Translations under genes and position numbers: made by a program
Part shown: in pieces, positions 10,016-17,285 of the stretch
Layout of the letters: each line of letters begins with the position of its first letter
Position numbering within the stretch: the first letter of the stretch is position 1
Assembly (NCBI RefSeq): GCF_002086155.1
Contig: NZ_MVHE01000007.1
Span: 1 to 64,000, forward strand
Source: Mycobacterium angelicum
GTDB lineage: Bacteria; Actinomycetota; Actinomycetes; Mycobacteriales; Mycobacteriaceae
Length of the DNA: 64,000 nt
Direction of reading: 5' to 3'
Notes under the pieces: generated by a model
Seen by the model: the letters and a program-made list of their open reading frames with translations, nothing else
Databases searched by the model: none
What the model was told of the DNA's origin: nothing

Positions 10016-10399
10016 TCAGCCAGACAGCTCGGCCAGCACCCCGGCGGCGGCCAGTGCGTGATAGCCGCCCACCACATCAGTGGAACGGCGCAGCCCCAGA
10101 TCCAGCAGCGCCGCGGCGGCCAGGCTGGACGTGTAGCCCTCCGAACACAGGATCACCCACTCGACGTCGTCGCCGACGGCCTCGGGCAGCCGGGCGTCGC
10201 TGGTCGGATCACACCGCCATTCCAGAACGTTGCGTTCGATCAGCAGCGCGCCGGGCACCTCGCCTTCGCGGGCACGCTGCGCCTGGGGCCGGATGTCGAC
10301 CAGCACCGCGCCCCGGCGCACCGCCTCGGGCACCCGGTCGGCGGGCAGGCGGTCATAGCGGGTCCGGGCGGCGTCGAGCACCTGGTCGATCCGGCTCAT
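10016..10399 (-). CDS. Single-domain rhodanese
   Basis: A 127-residue rhodanese-fold sulfurtransferase. VDIRP near residue 34 is the conserved N-terminal block, and the active-site Cys is C85 in ILCSEGYTSS. ATG 10399 is chosen because it overlaps the stop of the upstream cysteine-dioxygenase-like gene by 4 bp (ATGA); open frame continues upstream only as a shadow of that gene. The pairing suggests handling of sulfur released from cysteine. Corresponds to Rv1066. It abuts the convergent membrane-hydrolase gene with no gap. Confidence 0.88.
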   Translation of the reverse strand: MSRIDQVLDAARTRYDRLPADRVPEAVRRGAVLVDIRPQAQRAREGEVPGALLIERNVLEWRCDPTSDARLPEAVGDDVEWVILCSEGYTSSLAAAALLDLGLRRSTDVVGGYHALAAAGVLAELSG

Positions 10400-10983
10400 T
10401 GCGGCCCTTCGGGTTGATCGGTCAATTCGGTGCGCCGGCGGCGCAGCGTATTGCGCTCGGTCACTTCGTAATACGACATCGCGGTCAGCGGCGGCGAATA
10501 GGCGTGCACGCTCAGCGTCGGTTCGACCGAGCCGACGGACCGCCCCGCGGCCCCGGACTTGGCGACCGGCCGATCCGCGGGCCGCGGCGCCCACACCACG
10601 TCGTGCACCCAGCCCAGCGGGAACCCGGCCTGATCACCGGCGTCAAGCCGACGGCGGCGCAACCTTCTTCCGTCCCAACGGAATTCGTTGAGGGAACCGG
10701 ACAGCACGGTCAGCGCCCCCAGCGACCCGCCGTGGTCGTGCAGCTCGGTCGGGTGCCCGGGCACCCAGCTGATCAGCCAGATGTCGATCTCGTCGTCGCC
10801 GTAGATGCGGGTGAACCAGCGCTCGGCGTCCGGCACCCCACCCCGGGGCAGCAGGTGGTCGCAACGTCCGCTGAGCACGTCGTCGGCGGCTTGGTCGGTG
10901 GCGTGCAGCAGATCGGGGACCCTGAACCGGGTAGGCCCCGGCGCGGGCGCGGCGATGGTCGGCGTGACAAGAGGCATGGCCAT
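10396..10983 (-). CDS. Cysteine dioxygenase-family cupin
   Basis: A 195-residue cupin. The metal ligands are visible as H82 and H84 in LHDHGGS and H127 in GWVHDVV, the three-His pattern of cysteine dioxygenase. Such enzymes oxidise cysteine to cysteine sulfinate using iron and O2. It is translationally coupled to the rhodanese gene. Corresponds to Rv1065. A related thiol dioxygenase activity (for example on another thiol) cannot be excluded. Confidence 0.85.
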   Translation of the reverse strand: MAMPLVTPTIAAPAPGPTRFRVPDLLHATDQAADDVLSGRCDHLLPRGGVPDAERWFTRIYGDDEIDIWLISWVPGHPTELHDHGGSLGALTVLSGSLNEFRWDGRRLRRRRLDAGDQAGFPLGWVHDVVWAPRPADRPVAKSGAAGRSVGSVEPTLSVHAYSPPLTAMSYYEVTERNTLRRRRTELTDQPEGPQ

Positions 10984-11101
10984 GGAAAGGGCTCCAAGGA
11001 GTCGGAAACGGTCAGGGCAAGCGGCGGCGGTTCAGGGCCGACAACACTCGCAAAATCCGACACGCTCCATCACGTAGGAAAGTGTTGCATAGATTGGGAG
11101 T

Positions 11102-11536
11102 GTGCGCCGATGCCGTGCTGCCCCCCTGCGATGGAGTTTGATCGTGGCGGCGGCATGCCTGGCGGTCGTCGCGGGGTGTTCGCACAGCGGCGGTCATAGC
11201 AAGGCCTCCACTTCTCCGGCGCAGTCGTCGAGCCGAGCGGGTTCGCTGCCGCCCGGGGCCGTCGGCATCTCGCCGGCCGGCGTGACGACCAGGGTCGACG
11301 TCCCGGCCGATTCCACCGAAGAGGAGTATTTCCAGGCCTGCCATGCCGCCAGGATGTGGATGGACACCCAGCCCGACACCGGCCAGCCCCTCATCGAGCC
11401 CTATCTGGCGATGGTTCAGGCGTCGGCTTCCGGCGTTGCGGGCAGCTGGAACACCCGGTGGGCGGATCTGACCCCGGCGCGACAATCGGCGGTGATCGTC
11501 GCCGCGGCCGCGGCCGCCGATCACGGCTGCGGCTAG
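11102..11536 (+). CDS. lpqV: Lipoprotein LpqV
   Basis: A 144-residue lipoprotein. The signal is an arginine-rich start, a hydrophobic stretch and the lipobox VVAGC with the lipidated Cys at residue 26, followed by a Ser/Gly-rich linker. The mature part has two cysteines (in FQACHAARM and the C-terminal DHGCG). Position and features match Rv1064c. The start is GTG 11102, divergent from the cysteine-dioxygenase-like gene. Function unknown; outer face of the cell membrane. Confidence 0.85.
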   Translation: MRRCRAAPLRWSLIVAAACLAVVAGCSHSGGHSKASTSPAQSSSRAGSLPPGAVGISPAGVTTRVDVPADSTEEEYFQACHAARMWMDTQPDTGQPLIEPYLAMVQASASGVAGSWNTRWADLTPARQSAVIVAAAAAADHGCG

Positions 11537-11616
11537 CGGTCCGCAATTGAGATCAGGGCTGCACAAAACTGTCGGCCGGTGCCGGGCCGGCACGTCTCGC
11601 CGAGCAGAATGAAGGA

Positions 11617-12756
11617 ATGTCTGGACCCGTACCGATGCGCGCGCGCAGCTCGTCGGCGACCCGTGTCGCGCTGGCACTAGGCAGCGGTGGCGCCCGTGGT
11701 TACGCCCACATCGGTGTGATTCAGACGCTGCGGGAACGCGGCTACGAGATCGTGGGAATCGCCGGCTCGTCGATGGGTGCGGTGGTCGGCGGGGTGCAAG
11801 CGGCCGGACGACTCGACGAGCTGGCCGACTGGGCACAGTCGCTGACGCAGCGCACCATCCTGCGTCTGCTGGATCCCTCCATCACCGCGGCCGGAGTGCT
11901 GCGGGCGGAGAAGATTCTGGACGCCGTGCGCGACATCCTGGGCCCGGTCGACATCGAAGACCTCGCCATCCCGTACACGGCGGTGGCTACCGATTTGCTG
12001 GCGGGCAAGTCGGTGTGGTTTCAGCGCGGCCCGCTGGATGAGGCCATCCGGGCATCCATCGCGATACCGGGCGTCATCGCGCCGCACGAAATCGACGGAC
12101 GCCTGCTCGCCGACGGCGGCATCCTCGATCCGCTGCCAATGGCGCCCATCGCAGCGGTCAACGCCGACCTGACGATCGCGGTGAGCCTCAACGGCAGCGA
12201 GGCCGGCGGCAGCCGCGAGGTAGAACAAGGTGCCACGGGCGAATGGCTGAACCGCATGGTGCGCAGCACTTCTGCGCTGTTCGACGCCAGCGCCGCCCGG
12301 TCGCTGCTGGACCGCCCGGCCGCGCGCGCCGTGCTGAGCCGGTTCGGGGCCACGCTGCCTGAAGCGGGTCCGGAAGCGGGTACCGACGTGAGTCCAGACG
12401 CGGCTCCCGTAGCCGATTCCTGGGCCGACGACGCCGACCTCGAGCCTGACGCCGACGGGGCCGGCGAACCCTTCGACGCTCCCGTCGGGCCCGAGCTCCC
12501 CAAGATGGGCAGCTTCGAGGTGATGAACCGGACGATCGATATCGCCCAATCCGCGCTGGCGCGCCATACCCTGGCGGCTTATCCCGCCGACCTGCTGATC
12601 GAAGTGCCCCGCACGACGTGCCGAAGCCTGGAATTCCACCGCGCCGCCGAGGTGATCGCCAAGGGCCGCGAGCTGGCCGGCCGCGCATTGGACGCACTTG
12701 AGGCAGACCTGCAAGCCGGCGCCCATAAACCCGCTCCCCCAGCCCTTGAGGGTTGA
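11617..12756 (+). CDS. Patatin-like phospholipase (RssA-type)
   Basis: A 379-residue patatin-fold hydrolase: GSGGARG (residues 22-28) is the oxyanion loop, GSSMG (50-54) carries the nucleophile Ser52, and the DGG motif near 166 the catalytic Asp. The Ser-Asp dyad is therefore intact. Residues ~245-300 form an acidic, Pro/Asp-rich linker before a conserved helical C terminus. Equivalent to Rv1063c. Likely a cytoplasmic or peripheral lipid acyl hydrolase. Confidence 0.85.
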   Translation: MSGPVPMRARSSSATRVALALGSGGARGYAHIGVIQTLRERGYEIVGIAGSSMGAVVGGVQAAGRLDELADWAQSLTQRTILRLLDPSITAAGVLRAEKILDAVRDILGPVDIEDLAIPYTAVATDLLAGKSVWFQRGPLDEAIRASIAIPGVIAPHEIDGRLLADGGILDPLPMAPIAAVNADLTIAVSLNGSEAGGSREVEQGATGEWLNRMVRSTSALFDASAARSLLDRPAARAVLSRFGATLPEAGPEAGTDVSPDAAPVADSWADDADLEPDADGAGEPFDAPVGPELPKMGSFEVMNRTIDIAQSALARHTLAAYPADLLIEVPRTTCRSLEFHRAAEVIAKGRELAGRALDALEADLQAGAHKPAPPALEG

Positions 12757-12869
12757 ACACAAACAACCCCACAAGAATGGCGACAAACCCCATTCGATCG
12801 GAATATAAGCAAACCGCTTATTGACTAATTCCGGACTTGACACCAGTCAGGAAAAAGCGTGACCGATCG

Positions 12870-13238
12870 TCAGCCGCGCTTGCGGCCCGGGCCGGTGTGA
12901 TTGGCGGCGTTGCGCTGCAACTCGGCGATGAGATCGGTGGGGTGCAGCTGCTCGGCCAAACGGTTGAGCGCCAATCGCACAACGGCACTGCGGGTGGCAT
13001 CAACGCGCGGCTTGGCGAAGCGGGCCGCGGTGCGCACCGTCTCGAGAAAAGTGTCCGTTGGCTCGTCAAGGTAGATCGAGACCTTCGTCAGATCGGTGAG
13101 AGGGGCGGGCCGCGACGGCGGCGGCACGGCCGACGGCGGCCGTGGAGCGGGCGGCGCAGCGGCGGTCGAGTGTCCCGTCGGCGGTCGCATCAAGGGCGTT
13201 GTCCGGCCACTGCGCATATCGAACCCCAGTGTCATCAC
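12870..13238 (-). CDS. Small ribbon-helix-helix-like DNA-binding protein (hypothetical)
   Basis: A 122-residue protein not recognised by name. The first ~45 residues are Pro/Ala/Arg-rich and look disordered. The rest has a short strand (KVSIYL), a helix and then TRSAVVRLALNRLAEQL, the order expected for a ribbon-helix-helix fold as in CopG or plasmid partition proteins, followed by a basic tail (GPGRKRG). It is divergent from the PLP enzyme gene, with a 266-bp AT-rich region and a palindrome between them, so it may regulate that gene and itself. No counterpart at this place in M. tuberculosis. Confidence 0.6.
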   Translation of the reverse strand: MMTLGFDMRSGRTTPLMRPPTGHSTAAAPPAPRPPSAVPPPSRPAPLTDLTKVSIYLDEPTDTFLETVRTAARFAKPRVDATRSAVVRLALNRLAEQLHPTDLIAELQRNAANHTGPGRKRG

Positions 13239-13504
13239 GGCATCTCCTTCTCGAACACAAAAGCCCGTCGAATCCGGGCATCATAAAGGTTGTTGTTCGT
13301 TAGTGCTAGAACGACTTAAACGCCCAAGTATTACCGGGCTGTAATTACGTCGTTATGGCTTATTAGAGCACATAAGTGGTAGCCGTACAAGTGACTTGTA
13401 AAATTCAACAAATGCGATAAAAGGCACCCGCGGATTCAAGAAATATTCAATGATTGGTTCATAATCTACCGGCTCTACGGGACATCCGACGAAAAGGAGT
13501 GCAG
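13239..13504. promoter_or_regulatory. AT-rich divergent promoter region with a perfect palindrome
   Basis: Divergent region between the RHH-like gene and the PLP enzyme gene. It is far richer in A and T than its surroundings, especially 13290-13470. It contains a perfect inverted repeat, TACAAGT-G-ACTTGTA at 13386-13400, about 105 bp before the PLP gene start and 150 bp before the RHH-like gene. AAAAGGAG at 13492-13499 serves as ribosome binding site for GTG 13505. No confident -10/-35 pair assigned. Confidence 0.6.
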
Positions 13505-14905
13505 GTGACCCTCATATCGGACATCACCGACGCAGGCGAGCCTTCGACTGCTGAACGGAGCACGAGCCAAACCGTGACGCCAACGGATCCGGCAGCCTTG
13601 GACGGGAGCATGCGAGATTTCCGGCAACTGAGCGGTGACAGCATTCTTGAGCGAATCATTCACTTCTACCAATGGCAAGACCTGCGGCGCGAGCAATGCC
13701 TGTGGCCGTATGGGCGATCGACCGAAGCCGGCCCCAGAACCTTTGCCACCGTCTATGACGACGCCGGCAGAAGAATGGACGGCGTCAACTTCGCGTCGCA
13801 GGACTACCTATCGCTGTCCGGACACCCGGAAGTCAAGGCCGCGGCGAGCGCGGCGATCGAAGAGTACGGCGTGCACAGCGCGGGGTCTCCCGCCCTTCTG
13901 GGCAACACGTCGGTCTCCATCGCTCTGGAGCGCAAGATCGCGGAATTCCTTGGCGCCGAACAGGTCAGCCTCTTCCCCACCGGGTGGGCCGCCGGCTTCG
14001 GGGTGATCAAGGGCCTGGTGCGGCCCGACGATCACATCGTCATGGATGCCCTTGCCCACGCATGCCTGCAGGAAGGCGCCCAGGCCGCGACCCACAATAT
14101 CCATTTGTTCGCACACAACGACCTCGAGTCCGCCAGGCAGAAGCTGGCCGCGATCCGGGCGGCCGACCGGGACAACGCCGTCATGATGGTGACCGAGGCA
14201 CTGTTCTCGATGGACTCGGACACTCCCGATATCGCCGGCCTACAGGAACTCGCTCACGAATTCGGCGCGACGCTGGTTGTCGACGTCGCACATGACCTCG
14301 GCGCGCTGGGCCCGGGCGGCCGCGGGCAGCTGGGGCTGCAGTCCATGGTGGGCAAGGTCGACCTGGTGATGGGATCGTTCTCCAAGACTTTCGCGTCAAA
14401 CGGTGGTTTTGTCGTCGCAAAGCATCGCTCGGTGACCGAATACCTGCGTTTCTATGCGTCGCCTAACACCTTCTCCAACGCGCTTTCCCCAATCCAGGCC
14501 GCCATTGTTCTCAAGGCGTTCGAGATAGTGGACAGCGCCGCCGGCGACGAGCTGCGGCAAAAGCTGATGGGAAACATCCAGTCGCTGCGCGGGCACCTCA
14601 CCGATGCCGGCTTCGACATTTATGGGACGCCTTCACCCATCGTCTGCGTCAAGATGGGCACCGAATCGATCGCACGACTGGTGAGCCGGCAACTGCACGC
14701 CCACGGAGTCGCCGCCAATCTTGTCGAGTTCCCCGCGGTGCCCAAGGGCCAGGCACGCTTCCGGCTGCAGGTGATGGCCAATCACAACGACGGCGACATT
14801 CTGGCCGCCGTCCGCGGAATAGCCGCAGCCCATCGGCATGCCTGCATCGAGCAAAGCAACCTCACGCTGTCGCAGTCCGCTCGAGTGCCGTCGGCTTCGG
14901 GCTGA
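13505..14905 (+). CDS. Alpha-oxoamine synthase-family PLP enzyme
   Basis: A 466-residue fold-type I PLP enzyme that looks like serine palmitoyltransferase, 2-amino-3-ketobutyrate CoA ligase and 8-amino-7-oxononanoate synthase. The glycine/serine loop HSAGSPALLGNT, the VDVAHDLGALG aspartate block, and the Schiff-base lysine near residue 294 in GSFSKTFASNGG are all present. An ~80-residue N-terminal extension precedes the core. Start choice: GTG 13505 sits 5 nt after AAAAGGAG; GTG 13499 overlaps that site. It is not next to biotin or threonine genes, so the acyl-CoA and amino-acid partners are unknown; related enzymes (CqsA, LqsA) make alpha-hydroxyketone signals. Confidence 0.85.
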   Translation: MTLISDITDAGEPSTAERSTSQTVTPTDPAALDGSMRDFRQLSGDSILERIIHFYQWQDLRREQCLWPYGRSTEAGPRTFATVYDDAGRRMDGVNFASQDYLSLSGHPEVKAAASAAIEEYGVHSAGSPALLGNTSVSIALERKIAEFLGAEQVSLFPTGWAAGFGVIKGLVRPDDHIVMDALAHACLQEGAQAATHNIHLFAHNDLESARQKLAAIRAADRDNAVMMVTEALFSMDSDTPDIAGLQELAHEFGATLVVDVAHDLGALGPGGRGQLGLQSMVGKVDLVMGSFSKTFASNGGFVVAKHRSVTEYLRFYASPNTFSNALSPIQAAIVLKAFEIVDSAAGDELRQKLMGNIQSLRGHLTDAGFDIYGTPSPIVCVKMGTESIARLVSRQLHAHGVAANLVEFPAVPKGQARFRLQVMANHNDGDILAAVRGIAAAHRHACIEQSNLTLSQSARVPSASG

Positions 14906-14917
14906 TCCCCGAACGGT

Positions 14918-15802
14918 TCAGACACCTTCAATACCAAGGAAGCGGGCGACGGCTGCTGCTTGCCGGCGGCCCTGCCGGCGTCCGGCCCGCGCCGAATTCA
15001 CCCGGCAGCACGGGTCCAGTGGGTTGGGCCCGAATGCCGCCAACGAGTCGTCGTCGGCGAACACCGCCAAGGTCGTGCCGGTGAATGCCTCGATCTCGGC
15101 GGCCGGGCCGGCGCCGAACGGCGACGGCGTGTCCGCGCCCGCGGGTACCAGCACCACGGCCGTGTCGCAGTCGTCGGCGACGGCGATGTTGACCGAGCTG
15201 TTGACGCCGCCGTCCATGTAGCGCCGGCCCGCGATGGTCACCGGTGGCCATGCGCCCGGCACCGCGCAACTCGCCGCCACCGCGTCGACCAGCTCTACAC
15301 CCGAAGCTTCGTCGAATACAACGAATTCGCCCGTCTCGGTGTCGATCGCGGTGAGCCGCATCGGTCGCTGCGGCCAGTCGTGCGAGGGCAAGCGCGCAGC
15401 GATCACGGCGCGCCGGACGGGCTCGGGAACGGTCTCGGTTTGCAGTGCGACCGCACCGATGCGCTGCAGTCGTCCCTGCGTCCGGTCCAGTCCCGCAGTG
15501 CGCGGCTGACGCAGCGCCGCCAGAAACAGCTCGGTGATGGCCTCGATGTCGACCCCCGGATCGATCTCCGCCGACGTCTCGGCGAGCTGCCGCTCGAACA
15601 GCGCTTCCAGCGTTTGGCCGCTGCTGATCTGCGCCGCGACCGCCGCCCCTGCCGATGTTCCGACCAGGACGTCGGAGTCCAGCAGCAGCCGGGCCGCCGT
15701 CGGCAACTCGTCGGCGATGCCCCGCAAAACGCCTGTCTCCCAAGCGATTCCGGCAATTCCTCCGCCGGCCAGGACAAGTGCGCGTCGGGTCGTCACGTCC
15801 AC
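14918..15802 (-). CDS. Patatin-like phospholipase
   Basis: A 294-residue patatin-fold protein, equivalent to Rv1062. LAGGGIAG (residues 11-18) is the oxyanion loop, GTSAG (48-52) carries Ser50, and MDGG provides the Asp. It converges on the PLP enzyme gene with 12 bp between stops. In the conserved order it neighbours the glutamine amidotransferase on the same strand, 18 bp upstream. It is distinct in sequence from the other patatin at 11.6 kb. Confidence 0.85.
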   Translation of the reverse strand: MDVTTRRALVLAGGGIAGIAWETGVLRGIADELPTAARLLLDSDVLVGTSAGAAVAAQISSGQTLEALFERQLAETSAEIDPGVDIEAITELFLAALRQPRTAGLDRTQGRLQRIGAVALQTETVPEPVRRAVIAARLPSHDWPQRPMRLTAIDTETGEFVVFDEASGVELVDAVAASCAVPGAWPPVTIAGRRYMDGGVNSSVNIAVADDCDTAVVLVPAGADTPSPFGAGPAAEIEAFTGTTLAVFADDDSLAAFGPNPLDPCCRVNSARAGRRQGRRQAAAVARFLGIEGV

Positions 15803-15820
15803 CCACTCTGCCAGCCCGGC

Positions 15821-16702
15821 TCAGGGCAGCCGCCGGGTGCCTGGCAGGGCGTGCTGCGCGCGCTCCACCGGGTTGCTCAGCTCGTCGCGGCGCAGCAGCT
15901 GCCGGGGCGGATCGGGCAGCACCACACTGCGGTTGACCTGCAGCCCGGCGTCGACGTGGACCAGTTCCCCGGGAGCCAGCAGACACCAGCGCGGGTCGTC
16001 GTCCATCGGCTCGGTGGCAAACACCACCGTCGAGCGCTCCCGTAGCCGTTCCGAGCGGGCGTGGATTCGCTTGGTGGTCAAGTCGAATTCGGGCATCCCG
16101 TCACGCCGCCGGTCCAGCAGAAAGAGCTCGTGGGTCTGCGGATACCGCAGCGCCCACATCTGGGTGGCCGTGCTGAGCAGGATGTTGACGGCATAAATCG
16201 GCACATTGGCGGCCAGCCAGCGCACCGCGTCAACCAGACCGGCCGTCACGTCGCCGCCGTGGGTGCGAATCGATGCGGTGATGAGCGCGAAAACCCGCTC
16301 GGAATCGGTCTGACCCAGAACCAAGTCGTCGGCGCCGACCTCGCGCAATCGTTCGTCGACGACATCCAGCCCTTCCAGCACGCCGTTGTGCGCGAAGATC
16401 CGGCCGTCCTGCAGGAACGGGTGGGTGTTGTGCACATCGAGTGCGCCGGTGGTGGCATAGCGGACGTGGGCGATGAAGGTGGTGCCGGTCAGTTCGTGGG
16501 CTTCGGTAGCGAAACACGGGTCTCGCCAGGCCGCTAACGGTTCTTTGTGCAGCTGCGGCCGGCCGTGTTCGTCAAAGACGCCCAGCCCGGTGCCATCGGG
16601 GTTCCTGCGGCTTTGTTCGGCCAGGCTGTCCGGGGCGTCCAGCAGCCAGAACGTCGCGTTGACGGCGTCGGTCCCCGCGTGCAGGCCAAAGAGTCGACAC
16701 AT
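15821..16702 (-). CDS. Class II glutamine amidotransferase
   Basis: A 293-residue Ntn-type amidotransferase, equivalent to Rv1061. The start at ATG 16702 places Cys2 (M-C-R-L-F-G) as the N-terminal nucleophile after Met removal, which decides the start against the longer open frame. HVRYATTGA, the NTHPF motif and FAHNGVLEG form the glutamine pocket and oxyanion site. It belongs with the YafJ/EgtC-like group, so gamma-glutamyl hydrolysis or amide transfer on a small molecule is likely. Upstream by 20 bp is an SRPBCC gene. Confidence 0.88.
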   Translation of the reverse strand: MCRLFGLHAGTDAVNATFWLLDAPDSLAEQSRRNPDGTGLGVFDEHGRPQLHKEPLAAWRDPCFATEAHELTGTTFIAHVRYATTGALDVHNTHPFLQDGRIFAHNGVLEGLDVVDERLREVGADDLVLGQTDSERVFALITASIRTHGGDVTAGLVDAVRWLAANVPIYAVNILLSTATQMWALRYPQTHELFLLDRRRDGMPEFDLTTKRIHARSERLRERSTVVFATEPMDDDPRWCLLAPGELVHVDAGLQVNRSVVLPDPPRQLLRRDELSNPVERAQHALPGTRRLP

Positions 16703-16722
16703 GGTGTCGACGGTAGCGACGC

Positions 16723-17181
16723 TCAGACCGACAACAAGCCGGACAGCTCCCGCAGCGCCTTGCGCGCATAGCCTTCCCACAGCACTGCGAACAGCGGCAG
16801 CACCTGCGCGGACACCGCGGACTTGGGCTGGATGGTCCAGCGCCAGGTGACCTCGGTCCCCCCGTCAACCGGGAGGAAGACGAACGCGCCCTCGACGGTC
16901 GAAATCAGCTGTGCCAATGGGCCTTTGATGTCGGTGAGCCGATAGCCGAACGACTTCGGCGGCTCCACGCTGATCAGTTCTTCGCGTACGCTGCCGCCCC
17001 CGGCCATCCGCAGCGTGCGGGTCTGGCCCACCGCACCCCATTCCCCGTCCTGGCCGAGGACCTGCTTAACCGGCGGGAGCGGCCCGTGCCAGTTACCGAA
17101 GATCGCCGGAATCGGCGCCGGCAGGGTTCTATCGAACGCCTCCTCGACACCCACCGGTATGACTAGCGATTGTTCGACCAC
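16723..17181 (-). CDS. SRPBCC-family protein (copy 1)
   Basis: A 152-residue START/polyketide-cyclase-like fold. Motifs shared with the second copy at 22246-22719 include IPV, GQTR, GGGSVRE, IKGPLA, VTW and GYAR; roughly half of residues are identical by eye. GTG 17181 gives the same N terminus as the paralogue; an upstream in-frame start at 17223 would add 14 residues lacking in the paralogue. SRPBCC proteins bind lipids or aromatic ligands in a hydrophobic cavity. It sits between the amidotransferase and a PucR regulator. Confidence 0.8.
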   Translation of the reverse strand: MVEQSLVIPVGVEEAFDRTLPAPIPAIFGNWHGPLPPVKQVLGQDGEWGAVGQTRTLRMAGGGSVREELISVEPPKSFGYRLTDIKGPLAQLISTVEGAFVFLPVDGGTEVTWRWTIQPKSAVSAQVLPLFAVLWEGYARKALRELSGLLSV

Positions 17182-17285
17182 GAGTGACTGTGCCCCACAC
17201 GTTGCCCAACCGGCGGTGCGCAATCCTTGCAGGATCGTGGAATCTGCTGGTGACGCCCGTTACCGGGCGCCGGGGACCAGTGCGG

